DNA of 64,000 bases from Prionace glauca (lineage: Eukaryota > Chordata > Chondrichthyes > Carcharhiniformes > Carcharhinidae), in the NCBI GenBank assembly GCA_037974335.1, contig CM075760.1, positions 27,119,402 to 27,183,401 on the forward strand. Reading direction: 5' to 3'. The position numbers and the translations under genes were made by a program. Positions 21,222-32,847 of this stretch are shown here, one piece after another. Each line of letters begins with the position of its first letter. Within the stretch, counting starts at the first letter, position 1. The notes under the pieces were generated by a model, which saw only the letters and a list, made by a program, of their open reading frames with translations, ran no database searches and was not told the DNA's origin.

Positions 21222-23470
21222 CAAAGAAGAACAAGGAACAACCCAGCACGGGAAACAGGCCCTTCGGCCCAACGAGCCTGCGCCGCCATTTCAACAAAGC
21301 ATTTTCCTACACCTACCCTGCCCCGTGTGTATGCGAATGGTACCCCTAATGTAGCCAGATTCAGGGGAGAACAGTGTAGGGTCAATTTGATACACCAATC
21401 AGCCTAAGAGCGTATCTTTGGGGTGTGGGAGGAAACCGGAGCACCCGGAGGAAACCCACGCATCCACAGGGAGAATGCGCAAACTCCCACAGACACAGGC
21501 CCAAATCCATGTATCTGCACAGCTAGAAGTGATAGTCACTGAGCTGTTGTGGTGCCCGTCTGCTGGTCCAGGATTAAGCACACACAACAACACAAAGTAC
21601 TAGGCCACTCTCGAAACCTCCAAGAGCAGCCCACCACGACCCACCGTGTGCATGTCCCTCGTTTGACAACAAGGTGGACCAACACCTGCGGATTAAAAGA
21701 GACAAAACATTAACATGTAATACTACATTTCCAGTGTCGTCCCGAGGCTCTAACCGTTTTTAATACCATCTACTATAACCGTCCAGATACAGAGAGAGAG
21801 ACATACAGATAGAGTGAGAGAGATACACACACAGCTGGAGTACTGTGTGCAGTTTTGGGCGCCGCACCTGCGCAAGGATGTTTTGGCCCTGGAGGCAGAG
21901 GAGGTTTACTCGGCTGATACCGGAGTTGAGGGGATTGAGCTATGAGGAGAGGCTGAATAAACTAGGCTTGTACTCGTTAGAGTTTAGAAGAATGAGGGGA
22001 GATCTCATTGAGACATATAAGATGATGAATGGGATGGATAGGATAGAGGTGGAGAGACTGTTCCCGCTCAAAAAAGACAGTAGGACTAGGGGGCACAGCC
22101 TCAAGATAAAGGGGGGGCGGTTTAGAACAGAGTTGAGGAGGAACTTCTTCACTCAAAGGGTGGTGAATCTCTGGAATTCTCTGCCCGTTGAAGTGGTGGA
22201 GGCTGCCTCGCTAAATATTTTTAAGAAACGGGTTGATGGGTTTTTGATAAGAGAAGGGATTAAGGGTTATGGGGAGAGGGCGGGAAGGTGGAGCTGAGTC
22301 GCGACAGATCAGCCATGATCTTATTGAATGGCGGGGCAGGCTCGAAGGGCCAGATGGCCTACTCCTGCTCCTATTTCTTATGTTCTTATGCTCATGTGTC
22401 TATCTAAGTAAACCTTAAACGAGTCCAACGTGCCTGCCTCCACCACCAGTTCTGTACAACTGTAGCATTGGACGCCAACTCTTATATTCTATACCCCTAC
22501 CTATAAAGGCTAGCATACCATAAGCTTTCTTCGCCTGTGTTGCCACCTTCAAAGACTTGTGAACTTGCACTCCCAGGTCCCTTTGCATTTCTATACACTT
22601 AATAGGTCTACCCTTTATCATGTAACTCCCCTCTACATTATTCCTTCCAAAATGCATCACCTCGCATTTATCAGGATTAAATTCCATCTATTTATCTGCC
22701 CAATATACCAGCCTATCTATATCCTGCTGTATTGCCAGACACTGCTGCTCACTGCCCTCTTTGTGTCATCTGCAAATTTGCTGATCACACCATGTACGCC
22801 CTGTTCCAAGACATTTATATATATTACGAATAGAAGAGGTCCCAGTACTGAGCCCTGTGGCACACCACTGGTGACAGACCTCCAGCTAGAAAAGGACCCA
22901 TCCACTACTACTCTCTGTCTCCTGTTAACTAGCCAGTTTTCAATCCATCTAGATACTTTTCCCTGTATCCCATGAGCCTTAACCTTTTCAACCAACCCAC
23001 CATGAGGGACTTTGTCAAACGCCTTACTGAAATCCATATAGACGACATCAACGGCTTGTCCTTCGTCAACCGTTTTTGTCACCTCCTCAAAAAATTCTAC
23101 CAGACTCGTAAGGCAAGACCTCCCCTTAACAAAGCCATGCTGCGTATCCCTAATCAGATCGCAACCCTCCACATGCTGATACATCCTATCCCTAAGAATT
23201 TATTCCAACAACTTTCCTACCACTGCCTATAATTACCAGGGTTATCCCGACTGCCCTTTTTAAACAACGGTACCACATTATCTACCCTCCAGTCCTCTGG
23301 GACCTCACCTGTGTCCAAAGAAGAGACAAAGATTTGCGTCAGAGGCCTAACAATTTCATCTCTCACCTCCCTAAGCAGCCTGGGATAATTGCCATCAGGC
23401 CCCGGAGTTTTATTCGTGGACATTAAAGGTCCTGTGGTCTCCAATAGCTCCCTGGGCAACATCCCTCCTT
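21222..23470 (-). mobile_element. CR1 LINE (TTTGTTC family), copy A2, split by a nested CR1
   Basis: The 3' UTR lies at 21222-21783 and the ORF2 part at 22390-23470. Readable RT motifs on the minus strand are [59 protein letters not shown] and NKTPGPDG. A plus-strand CR1 (21835-22389) sits between the two parts. Compared with copy A1, about 370 bases of the ORF between the 'CCTCCACCACC' and 'AGTTCTGTACAACTG' words are missing. 5'-truncated inside the RT domain. Confidence 0.8.
21835..22389 (+). mobile_element. CR1 LINE 3' part (TTCTTATG family), nested
   Basis: The C-terminal ORF2 segment (RRFTRLIPELRGLSYEERLN to ERAGRWS) is open, followed by the 'GGCGGGGCAGGCTCGAAGGG' UTR and a TTCTTATG end. 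It is almost identical to the copy at 39121-39893, which points to a recently active source. It is inserted in the opposite orientation into copy A2. Confidence 0.85.
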
Positions 23471-23539
23471 TTAACCAAAATCAACAAAAATATATTCCCA
23501 TGGATTGAGCCATTTTCATCTGATGCTGCCCTGGCAAGA

Positions 23540-24720
23540 TCGGAACATAGCCACAGGCGTAGGCCACTCAGGTCCTCGAACTGGCCCCACCATTTACAAA
23601 CATAGAACCCTACAGTGCAGAAACAGGCCCTTCGGCCCATCGAGTCTGCACCGAACACAATCCCACCCAGACCCTATCCCCATATCCCTACACATTTACC
23701 TGCTAATCCCTCTAACCTACACATCCCAGGACACCAAGGGGCAATTTTAGCATAGCCAATGAACCTAACCCGCACATCTTTGGACTGTGGGAGGAAACCG
23801 GAGCACCCGGAGAAAACCCACGCAGACACGAGGAGAATGTGCAAACTCCACACAGGCAGTGACCCGAGCCGGGAATCGAACCCAGGACCCTGGAGCTGTG
23901 AAGCAGCAGTGCTAACCACTGTGCTACCGTGCCGCCATGATCTTATTTAATAAGATCATGGCTGATCTGTGGCTGAATCCATTTTGGCTTCGCTAAGTCC
24001 ATATCTCTTGATACACCTGTTCAATTAAAGAAGACCTCAGACTTATATCTAACAATTGTACCAGCTCCCACCGGCAATTGCCGAAGAGAGTTCCAATCAT
24101 TCACCTCTCTCGACATGTACTAATGGTTTCTATCAACTCTCCTGAAAGGCCTTTCCCTATTTTTTTCAACTATGGCCTTTTAACCACGAACCTTCAATTA
24201 ATTGAAACAATCCTTCCCTGTAGGTATTTCATAGGTTTCTATCAGAACAGCCCTCAACCTTCTGAATTCGAGAGAAAAATGTCTAAATTCGTCTAATCTC
24301 TTCTCGCAACTTGCGTTGAACTCCGTCCAGAGTCAACATTTTTCCAAAGATATGTTGCCCATACTTGCTCACAGTGCTCTAATTGGGGTGGAACAAGGAT
24401 TGTGCACAATTGGAGCACAACATCTGCCTCCGTATCCCCCAGTCCTTTGGATATGAAGGGAGGCATTCCATTGGTCTTAATGGTTATTTTCTGCAGCAGG
24501 TCATGACATTTTAAGAAACTATGTGCCGAACCCCAAATCCTGTTTGGCATCCACTAAATTTAGCGTTGTCCCTTCTAAAAATTATATCTTGATCTATCAT
24601 TTGGATATTTGACTTTTTGTCCCATAATCTAAGCCCTTAATGAATATTGTAAATAATTGAGGCCCCAGACAGATTCCTGCCGTACACCACTTAATCTGCA
24701 TAATTCAGCAACGGACATGT
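23540..24720 (-). mobile_element. old CR1 LINE 3' part interrupted by a SINE
   Basis: The tail end (23540-23597, 'GGCGTAGGCCACTCAGG') and the rest (23937-24720) are parts of one minus-strand element. Decayed ORF2 C-terminal sequence is recognisable in pieces. The SINE at 23598-23936 lies between the two parts. Strongly diverged. Confidence 0.65.
23598..23936 (-). mobile_element. tRNA-derived SINE (first family), near full length
   Basis: About 340 bases. The minus strand begins GCGGCACGGTAGCACAGTGG (A box), has GGTTCGATTCCCGGC (B box), the 'CTCCGGTTTCCTCCCACAG' body and 'GCCGAAGGGCCTGTTTCTGC', and ends in 'ACTGTAGGGTTCTATG'. It is the best-preserved SINE in the window and is inserted in an old CR1. 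Confidence 0.85.
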
Positions 24721-25320
24721 ACAATTCATTGCACCATAAATTTTGGCACCTTGCAGAAGAGGATATGATATTACATTAATGGATGTGAATTCTTACATTG
24801 ATACCACAGATCATACCTGACAATGATATTTTCACACTAACTGTAATTACAAAGTTTTGCCAGCAGATGGAAATAAATCTTGGTGGGTTACATTACATGA
24901 AGCATGAACTGCCGCAATACACTGGACACTGCATCTGTTCATTTTGAATTGGCCTCCATACGTATATATGTTAGAACGGACTCGTCCATGATTATAATAT
25001 ATTATAACATATAGCACGCTGTTTAAACTGGTATTGCACCAGTACATGTCAATGTATACATCACCTTGATCTGAATTTTTCCAGGTAGGATCTAACTTTG
25101 CAGTTCTACCACATACAGTTCTGAATGGTGGTGGACATTAAAGCAATTAACAGCAGCAGGAGCCTCAAATAAAACGTCAATTCTTAATAATGTGAGTGCT
25201 CAGCAAATGGAGAAGAACAAAACTGAAACAATTGCTACAATCTTCCGCCAGAAGTGCCGAGAGGATTTTCCATCTCGGCCTCCTCCTGAGGTCCCCAGCA
25301 TCACAGATCCAAGCAGCTCA
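24721..25320. other. unassigned DNA
   Basis: I recognise no gene, exon or repeat in these 600 bases. Confidence 0.5.
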
Positions 25321-25324
25321 ATGC

Positions 25325-25440
25325 CTTTCACAGGATAAGATTGGAACAGGAGTAGGCCATTCGAGCCCGGGAGCCCGCTCCACCATGCAATATGATCATG
25401 ATTGATCTGTGGCCTAACCCTGTGCTGAAGAGGTTGACAC
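25325..25440 (-). mobile_element. CR1 3' tail fragment
   Basis: 'GGAACAGGAGTAGGCCATTCGAGCC' and 'CTCCACCATGCAATATGATCATG' are the reversed tail of an older CR1 copy. Confidence 0.65.
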
Positions 25441-25486
25441 TGCAAGGATTATTGGTCCTGACAATATTTCAGCAATAATAATTGCA

Positions 25487-27727
25487 TCAGAAAGGCAAAA
25501 AGGGGCCACGAAATGGCTTTGGCGGGTAGGATTAAGGAAAATCCTAAGGCATTTTACTCCTATATTAGAAACAAAAGGATGGTTAGAGGGAACATTGGTC
25601 CTCTCAGGGACAGAGGAGGGAAACTATGCTTGGAGCCTGGGGGAATGGGGGAGATCTTGAATGAATACTTTGCGTCGGTATTCACTCAGGAGAGGGGTCT
25701 GATCTCTGCTGCTGTGCTTGAGAAGTTTGAGGATCCGTTGAGGGAAATAGTCATCACGAGGGAAGAGGTGTTGGGATTTTTAGACAGTATAAAGACGGAT
25801 AAATCTCCAGGGCCTGATGGCATCTATCCTAGGCTGCTAAGAGAGGTGAGGGATGAAATTGCTGGGCCTCTGACGCAAATCTTTGTCTCTTCTTTGGACA
25901 CAGGTGAGGTCCCAGAGGATTGGCGGATTGCAAATGTAGTACCGTTGTTTAAGAAGGGTCAGAGGGATAACCCAGGGAACTATAGGCCAGTGAGCTTGAC
26001 TTCAGTTATAGGAAAGATACTGGAGAGGATCCTCAAGGATAGGATGTATGAGCATCTGGAGCGCTGCAATCTGATCAGGGATACGCAGCATGGCTTCGTT
26101 ACAGGGAGGTCGTGTCTTACGAATCTATTGGAATTTTTTGAAGAGGTGACAAAAACGGTTGACGAAGGACAAGCCGTTGATGTTGTCTATATGGATTTCA
26201 GTAAGGCGTTTGACAAGGTCCCTCACGGTAGGCTGATAGAAAAGGTGAAGGCTCATGGGATACAAGGCCAGGTATGTAGATGGGTGGAGAACTGGCTTGG
26301 GAGGAGGAGACAGCGGGTAGTAGTGGAAGGCTCCTTTTCCAATTGGAGGTCTGTCACCAGTGGGGTGCCGCAGGGCTCGGTACTAGGACCTCTACTATTT
26401 GTAGTATATATTAATGACTTGGAAGAGGGGGTAGAAAGTGTGATCAGCAAATTTGCTGATGACACTAAGATGGTTGGATTGGCGGGTACTGAGGAGCAGT
26501 GCCTGGCAATGCAACAGGACATAGACAGGCTGGTAGATTGGGCAGATAGATGGCAAATGGAATTTAATCTGGAGAAATGCGAGGTGATGCACTTTGGCCG
26601 GAATAATGTGGAGGGGAGTAAAACGATAAAAGGTAGAACTATCCGGAGTATAGATACGCAGAGAGACCTGGGGGTGCAGGTACACAAGTCCCTGAAGGTG
26701 TCGGTGCAGGTGCAGAATGTGATGAGGAAAGCGTATGGCATGTTAGCCTTCATAGGAAGGGGAATAGAATATAAGAGTAGGAGTCTGATGTTGCAGTTGT
26801 ATAGAACGTTGGTTAGGCCTCACCTGGAGTACTGCGTCCAGTTCTGGTCGCCGTACTACTGGAAGGATGTAGAGATCCTGGAGAGAGTGCAGAGGAGATT
26901 TACCAGGATGTTGCCTGGTATGGAAGGGCTGTCTTACGAGGAAAGATTGAACGCACTTGGGCTGTTTTCCCTTGAGAGACGTCGGCTGCGGGGGGATCTA
27001 ATAGAGGTTTATAAGATTATGAAGGGGATAGATAGAGTAAATGGTGGTAAGCTTTTTCCGCTATTAGAAATGGATAGAACGAGGGGTCACGGGCTTAGGG
27101 TGAGGGGGGCTAGATATAAGACTAATATTAGAGGGCAGTTTTTCACGCAAAGGGTAGTGGGGATGTGGAATGCACTGCCGAGTAAGGTGGTGGAAGCAGG
27201 CACGCTAGGGTTGTTCAAGAGTCATTTGGACAGCCACATGAGCGGTCTACATATAGGGGGATATAGCAGGCCTTACCAATCATTGTAGGCTTGGGGTTCA
27301 GTTTTAGCCTCAGGGATATAGAGTCTTTTAATAATGAATTTTTTATCCACAGGCATTTAAGTCCAGCAAGGGGTGCGTAAACTGGACCATCTCGAGGGCA
27401 TCATGACAGCTCAGAGGCTATCTCTGTTGTTGTACGGAGACATGGATTTGGGCCTGTGTCCGTGGGAGTTTGCGCATTCTCCCCATGGTTGCTTAGGTTT
27501 CCTCCGGGTACTCCGGTTTCCTCCCACATCCCAAAAATGTGCTTTTAGACTGATTGATTGGGTAACAAATTGTCCCTATATTGGACCTCCCTGATCCTCA
27601 CACATTAGGCATAGACTAAAATCATGAATAGGTCACTGACCATGGGACGGCGGCGCGGGCTCGTTGGGCCGAAGGGCCTGTTTCCCGTGCTGTGTTGTTC
27701 TTTGTTCTTTGTTCTTTGTTCTTTGTA
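25487..27727 (+). mobile_element. CR1-clade LINE with long open RT frame
   Basis: The ORF at 25513-27288 is open for 591 codons. It holds the linker (KSPGPDGIYPRLLREV, residues 98-112), RT motifs [14 protein letters not shown] (226-239), [14 protein letters not shown] (283-296) and KFADDTKM (313-320), and the CR1-type C-terminus (RPHLEYCVQFWSPYY; RRLRGDLIEVYKIMKGIDRV; FFTQRVVGMWNALP). The endonuclease domain and ORF1 are absent, so the copy is 5'-truncated. A 3' UTR of about 430 bases ends in TTTGTTC-type repeats (27690-27726). The frame is the best preserved in the window, so the insertion is young. The clade call rests on motif recognition. Confidence 0.9.
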
Positions 27728-27762
27728 ATAATGATGATTTGTGCTCTGGAGCGAGCTGCGCC

Positions 27763-28450
27763 CCGGCCAATCGATTAAAGTATAGCTACATCACCATCAC
27801 ATACCCAACAGTGTGGAAAATTAGCAGGCATGTTCTATCGCAAAAGGAAGGGCAAATACATCCCGGCCAATTATCGCCCAATGCGATCTCACTCGATCAA
27901 AATAATAGAAAGTATGGAGGATCAACCGATCAGTAATAATAATAATAATAATAATAATAATCTACTCAATGAAGCTCAGTCTGGGTTCCACTAGGAGCAT
28001 TCGGTTCCAGAAATCATTTAAACTTAGTCCAAATATAGTGGAAATAGCTGTTTTAATGAGGTGAGAGTGCCCACCCTCCACATCAACGCAGCACTTGACC
28101 GATGATGGCATCAAGAATCCTGAGCCAATCTGCAGTCAATGGGGATCCGGGGGTAAACATTCCACTGGCTTCAGTCACACCGAGTACAAAGTAAGGTGGT
28201 TGGGTTTGTTGAAAGCCAATCAGCTCAGTCCCAGGGTATTGCTGCAGGAACTCCTCAGGATAGTGTGGCCTAATCTTCACCCTTCATTAGAAGGTCAGAA
28301 GTGGGATGTTCACTAATGATTGCACACTGTTCAGCACATTCGCGACTCCTCAGATACTGGAGCAGTCCGTGTCCATATGCAGCAAGACTTAGAACACATT
28401 CAGGCTTTGGTTGAGGAGGGGAGAGTAACATTCACGCCACACAGTGTCAG
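27763..28450 (+). mobile_element. LINE RT fragment, family F (decayed)
   Basis: Words such as 'CATCCCGGCCAATTATCGCCC', 'GCTCAGTCTGGGTTCCACTAG', 'TGATGGCATCAAGAATCCTGAG', 'TTCATTAGAAGGTCAGAAGTGGGATG' and 'GATTGCACACTGTTCAGCAC' are those of an RT region of a LINE whose 3' end is at 18895-19600. Frames are broken throughout. An (AAT)n run lies inside. Confidence 0.65.
27931..27961 (+). repeat. (AAT)n microsatellite
   Basis: About ten uninterrupted AAT units within a LINE remnant. Confidence 0.9.
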
Positions 28451-28454
28451 ACAA

Positions 28455-28725
28455 TGACCTTCTTCAAGGAAGAGAGATTCCTGGCAGTGACCCATTCCTG
28501 GCATGGGTCACTGTCTGTACGGAGTCTGCACGTTCTCCCCGTGTCTATATGGGTTTCTTCCGGGTGCTCCGCTTTCCTCCCATAGTCCAAAAGACGCCCT
28601 GGTTAGGGTGCATTGGGCCGTGCTAAATTCTCCCTCAGTGTAACCCGAACAGATGCTGGAATGTGGCGACTCGGGAATTTTCACAGTAACTTCATTGCAG
28701 TGTTAACATAAATTTATTTGTGACG
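28455..28725 (+). mobile_element. tRNA-derived SINE, alternative 3' end
   Basis: The head is partly lost. 'GTCTGCACGTTCTCCCCGTG' and 'CCGCTTTCCTCCCATAGTCC' are the common body. The end differs from the copy at 23598: 'TTTTCACAGTAACTTCATTGCAGTGTTAA'. The same 3' end is found at 48436-48737 and 57818-58105, defining a subfamily. Confidence 0.7.
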
Positions 28726-28734
28726 AATGAACAC

Positions 28735-29570
28735 ATTTAACATTTGAGGCCCTGCGGTACCCCACTGTTAGCTGACCATCACTCGGAAGAAGACCCATTT
28801 ATTTCCACTCTCTGTTTCTTATCTGTCAATGAATTATATACCGAGGCCAACATATCACTCCCCATCTCACGTGCTTTCATTGGGCCTACCAATATTTGAT
28901 GAAGAGCCTTCTGAAAGTGCAAATACAGCACGTAAACTGGTTGCATCCCTCCCCCTCCCTACCCGAACCTATTATTATCCCTCCCCCACCTATTATTTAC
29001 ACTCTTAAAAAATGCAAGTAGTTTTGTTAAGATAAACATGTCTTTCTTAAGCCCATACTGGTTTCATCAAACTCCGTCCATGCTTTTCAAATATTTTCCT
29101 ATCATAGATTTGATAACAATCTCTAACTGATGCTGAAATCAGTCTGTAATTTTTCAGTTTTATTCCCTCTTTCTCTGTATATATCGGGGTTACATTTGTC
29201 ACCCTCTAACCTGTAGGAACTGTTTCGGCCTGTATAGAATTTTAGAAGATGGGCAGCAATGTATCCAACATTTCCTGGGCCATTTCCTTCCATATTCTGG
29301 GATTACCGGGCCCCAGTGACCAACCAGAATTTCACCCTATTATTTTCCCCAGAATGATTTTACTAATACTGGTTTCCCTCAATACCGTCTTACAACTACC
29401 CCCTTGGTTCCCGAACATTTCTGGGATGGTACTTGTGAGAAGGCAGTGTCAAACTTAGTGATCTATTCATTCAATATTTCTTTATTCCCCATTATAATTT
29501 CCCTGGATTCGGGCTCTAAGGGATTTACATTTAACTTAACCAATCCTTCTCTCTTCAGATATTGATATAA
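28735..29570 (-). mobile_element. old CR1/L2-like LINE, RT to pre-RT region
   Basis: The minus strand carries decayed RT sequence, and the plus strand shows the familiar reversed words 'GAGGCCCTGCGGTACCCCACT', 'GGGGTTACATTTGTCACCCTC' and 'CCAGAATGATTTTACTAATACTGG'. No open frame. One of the oldest LINE copies here. Confidence 0.6.
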
Positions 29571-29576
29571 ACGGTT

Positions 29577-30207
29577 AGAACATAGAACATAGGATATTAC
29601 AGCACAAACAGGCCCTTCGGCCCTCGAGTTGCGCCGATCGCATCAACCCCACCAATCTATAGACCTATCTATAACCCCCAATCCCATTAAACCCCATATA
29701 CTCATCCAGAAGTCTTTTAAAAGACCCCAGCGAGTTCGCCTCCACCAACGACGACGGCAGCCGATTCCAATCACTCACCACCCTCTGAGCGAAAAACTTA
29801 CCCCTAACATCACCTCTGTACTTCCCTCCCCGCACCTTAAATCTGTGTCCTCTCGTAGCGACCATTTCAACCCGGGGAAATAGCCTCTGAGAGTCCACCC
29901 TATCTATTCCTCTCAACATTTTATAAACTTCTATCAGGTCGCCTCTCAACCTTCGCCTCTCCAGGGAAAAGAGTCCCAGCTCCCTCAACCTATCTTCATA
30001 AGGCATGCCTCCCAGTCCAGGCAACATCCTTGTAAATCTCCTCTGCACCCTTTCAATAGCTTCTACGTCTTTCCTCTCGTGAGGCGACCAGAACTGCGCA
30101 CAGTACTCCAAATGAGGCCTGACGAGGGTCCTGTAAAGTTGCAGCATTACCTCCCGACTCCTAAACTCAATCCCTCGATTAATGAAGGCCAATACACCAT
30201 TCGCCTC
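29577..30207 (-). mobile_element. CR1 LINE 3' part (TTCTATG family)
   Basis: The minus-strand C-terminal ORF2 is open: LVRPHLEYCAQFWSPHERKD, RRRLRGDLIEVYKMLRGID and FFAQRVVSDWNRLPSSLVEA. The end carries reversed TTCTATG repeats (29577-29600). Closely related copies are at 50661-51328 and 58328-58850. Confidence 0.85.
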
Positions 30208-30350
30208 TTTATGTACTGAATGTGACTCAAATGATTCATTATTGCAACAGATCTTATATTTGTTTAATTTACATAAAATGCCACTTTATTTATTACTTCA
30301 ATTTGTGTTGTACCAGAGCCAGTCTTTAATTATATGACAGTAGTTCTTGT
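30208..30350 (+). repeat. direct repeat, first copy
   Basis: 'GACTCAAATGATTCATTATTGCAAC' and the following 70 bases match 31478-31590 in the same orientation. Function unknown; the second copy lies about 1.27 kb away. Confidence 0.65.
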
Positions 30351-30640
30351 CTCTTTTTACACTACATTCGGTTATTTCTCTCGTTATGCCACCCTCGGCC
30401 ATCTCTCTATTCATGCTGCATTAGATCCTCTCAATTAATACGACAGTAGACCACGGATCTGTTCCTATTTCATCAGATCTCATCTCTTTTTTATATTACA
30501 CGGGATTTGTCTCTTTGAATGACATCAGAATCTGTCTCTGTTAATCTAACATACGACCATGAATATGGTCCCTGCTGAGATATTATCAATCCCGATATAA
30601 TATGGGTGTGCCTGTCTGACACTAATCATTCTTGATTGGA
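30300..30640. repeat. degenerate ~35-base array, inverted orientation
   Basis: Recurrent 'TTTGTCTCTTT', 'TCTGTCTCTGTTAAT' and 'ATATTACAC' words are the reverse complement of the unit at 37265-38320. Confidence 0.5.
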
Positions 30641-31150
30641 GCAGTAAGTTTAATTTTTACTAATTTCTATAAGTAGCTGCGAGAAATATCGAATTGCTCT
30701 GTTATTGTATGAGTAATATTTAGTTTGAACAATTTCTCAGTGATTCACTGGTGTTCGGGGACAGGTCAATATCTGAATAATCGTACAGTGCTCATTACAA
30801 TATCTTCAAGCAACCACCGCTGTGATACATTTTATTGGCTGAATATTGCGCTGCACTGTGTCAATTTGACACAGACTTTAGAGATAAAGATTGACCTGCC
30901 TTATTTATAGCATTCAATAGATACACTGACAGTGTGACTCAGAATTCTGTACTCGCAATATCGCCAGATGGGCTCCCAGAGGCTAAATATCTATGCACTC
31001 ATTAATTACTCAAGTGTTTCGGAGAGAAATAAAACGAAATCGCCACAGAACGAGTGGTTGACAGTTAGGTTATGTTTGAATAGAATTATATATTCTGTAA
31101 TTTGTATTGTGACTTCGAAATTATTTTCCACTTTCATCTGCCTATGCCTA
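30640..31150. other. unassigned DNA
   Basis: No gene or clear repeat recognised. Confidence 0.4.
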
Positions 31151-31340
31151 AGCTTTGTAATTCCCTCCCTAAATCTCCTTATTTCACTTTCCTCGTCTAA
31201 GTCAATCCATAAAACTGTCCCTGTATTGGCCATCCTTTCAGTCACCTGTTCAAATATCTCGTTGGTCAAAAGCAAGATGCTGTGGGTGCCTGAGATCCGA
31301 ACAGAAAATGCTAGAAACACTCAGTGGATCATTCATCATC
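31150..31340 (+). mobile_element. fragments of interspersed repeats
   Basis: 'GTAATTCCCTCCCTAAATCTCC' and 'CCTTTCAGTCACCTG' (31155-31260) resemble a widespread repeat I know from other cartilaginous-fish sequence but cannot name. 31295-31340 is an arm of the inverted-repeat element ('CAGAAAATGCTAGAAACACTC'). Confidence 0.45.
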
Positions 31341-31354
31341 AGTGGAATGGTTTA

Positions 31355-31432
31355 CGACTCTCTCTCTCTCTGTCTATCTCTCTCCCCCCGCCTCTGCCCC
31401 TGCCTCCCCCTCTCTCTCGCACACACATTTGT
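31355..31432. repeat. CT-rich microsatellite
   Basis: Interrupted (CT)n and (CCCT)n run. Confidence 0.85.
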
Positions 31433-31477
31433 TGTAGACATGTACAGCAAGACACTGGGCCTTGTATCTTTATTTAC

Positions 31478-31590
31478 TGCATGCGACTCATTTGAATCAT
31501 TATTGCAATCGATCTTACATTTGTTTATATTACATAACACACCATTCCATTTATTATTATATGATGACATGCCGTGATAAATGCTACAAA
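31478..31590 (+). repeat. direct repeat, second copy
   Basis: Matches 30208-30350 ('GACTCATTTGAATCATTATTGCAA' and beyond), about 80% alike by eye. Confidence 0.65.
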
Positions 31591-31599
31591 TCATCATTT

Positions 31600-32025
31600 C
31601 TGAGTTTTTGTTCAGCCAAGAGGCCATTTCTGTTACATTAGGCTCCATCTCAGATATGATTGTGTCAGGCTCTGTGTCATGCACTACTGAACATATCCGT
31701 GCCTTACTTTGTGTTGTATTGGACACTAATAATAAAGCCAACACTGTCTCAGTAACTGGTTTTCTATAAAATGCGTTTGCTAGATGGGAAAAAAAGGAGA
31801 GAACGAGATGAAAAGATGGAAATTAGCTTTAAAAATGTAATGGGGTTCGAAGAATGTGTTTCATCTTGTTAATAACTACTGGGTGTTGTGCATCATATTT
31901 AATTGCTCTCGCATTGCTTGGGATATTTTGTTGAAAGCTTGGGATGAAACTTGTAACATCCTCTTGTTCTAAAGAGATTGAGGAACAGAATGAATGTATG
32001 CCACATTGCATTGCAAATGGACACT
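31600..32025. other. unassigned DNA
   Basis: No recognisable gene; the short frames here lack any family signature. Confidence 0.4.
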
Positions 32026-32027
32026 AA

Positions 32028-32210
32028 AGGACAATTGAACATGGCCACTCCAACTAACCTGTACATCTTTGGACTGTAGGAAGAAAGCAGTAAACCTGGA
32101 GGAAACCCACGCACATACGGGGTGAATGTGTAAACACCACACAGTTACACAAGGCTTAAATGGAACCTGTGTCCCTAACAGTGTGAGATACCAGTGCTAA
32201 TCACTGTGTA
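32028..32210 (-). mobile_element. tRNA-derived SINE, partial
   Basis: Reversed first-family SINE body ('GTACATCTTTGGACTGTAGG', 'GGAGGAAACCCACGCACATA') ending in an A-box part ('AGTGCTAATCACTGTG'). Confidence 0.7.
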
Positions 32211-32214
32211 AATA

Positions 32215-32830
32215 ATTGTTATTAATTTTAAGCATGATATTGTAATTTATTCAGTAGTTATTGCACATTCTGTGTCTCAGTCAATAAATAAAGTTAATGA
32301 ATTGCCCTGGACGCTCTTAAGTGTGATGTACAGCTGGTCATTCCGCTGCCAAGACAATGCATCTTTCAAATGATTCACTGAACTTCTCTCTTTCTCTGTC
32401 TCAGACTGAACCTAAATCAGATAACCTCTCTCCTCTCTCTCAGTCTCCATTAACTCACACAGGTTCCTAGGAGACGGATCTGACTCCGAGGTTATTATTT
32501 TTTGTCCTTAAGGCACCTTGTGACTGAAAAGATAAAGCACAAAACTCTCAGCAGAGGAAAATTCATTGTAGGAACTTAACCATTTCACTCAATTAACCTT
32601 TCTCCTCTATTTCTCACACAACACCCAGCACACTTAAACTTTCTATTTCGGAATGTCTCTGCGGATAAAAAATGTTGCTTTAATTTTCCCTCTTTTCCCT
32701 CAATGGTAACCTTCAGTCCATCTTCCCTTCAATTAATCTGTTTAAACACCAAATATGGCCATTTTCTTGAATCATTAATATGGGAATGGGGGTGACTGTA
32801 ATGCTGAGACCGGCAGCAATCTGTGTGACT
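32215..32830. other. unassigned DNA
   Basis: Nothing recognised. Confidence 0.4.
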
Positions 32831-32847
32831 GTTCTTGATGCTTTCAG

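Noticed and set aside
26253-26753. Minus-strand 166-codon frame
   Set aside because: Antisense of the open CR1 reverse transcriptase.
31006-31320. Minus-strand 104-codon frame
   Set aside because: It overlaps fragments of interspersed repeats and shows no family motif.
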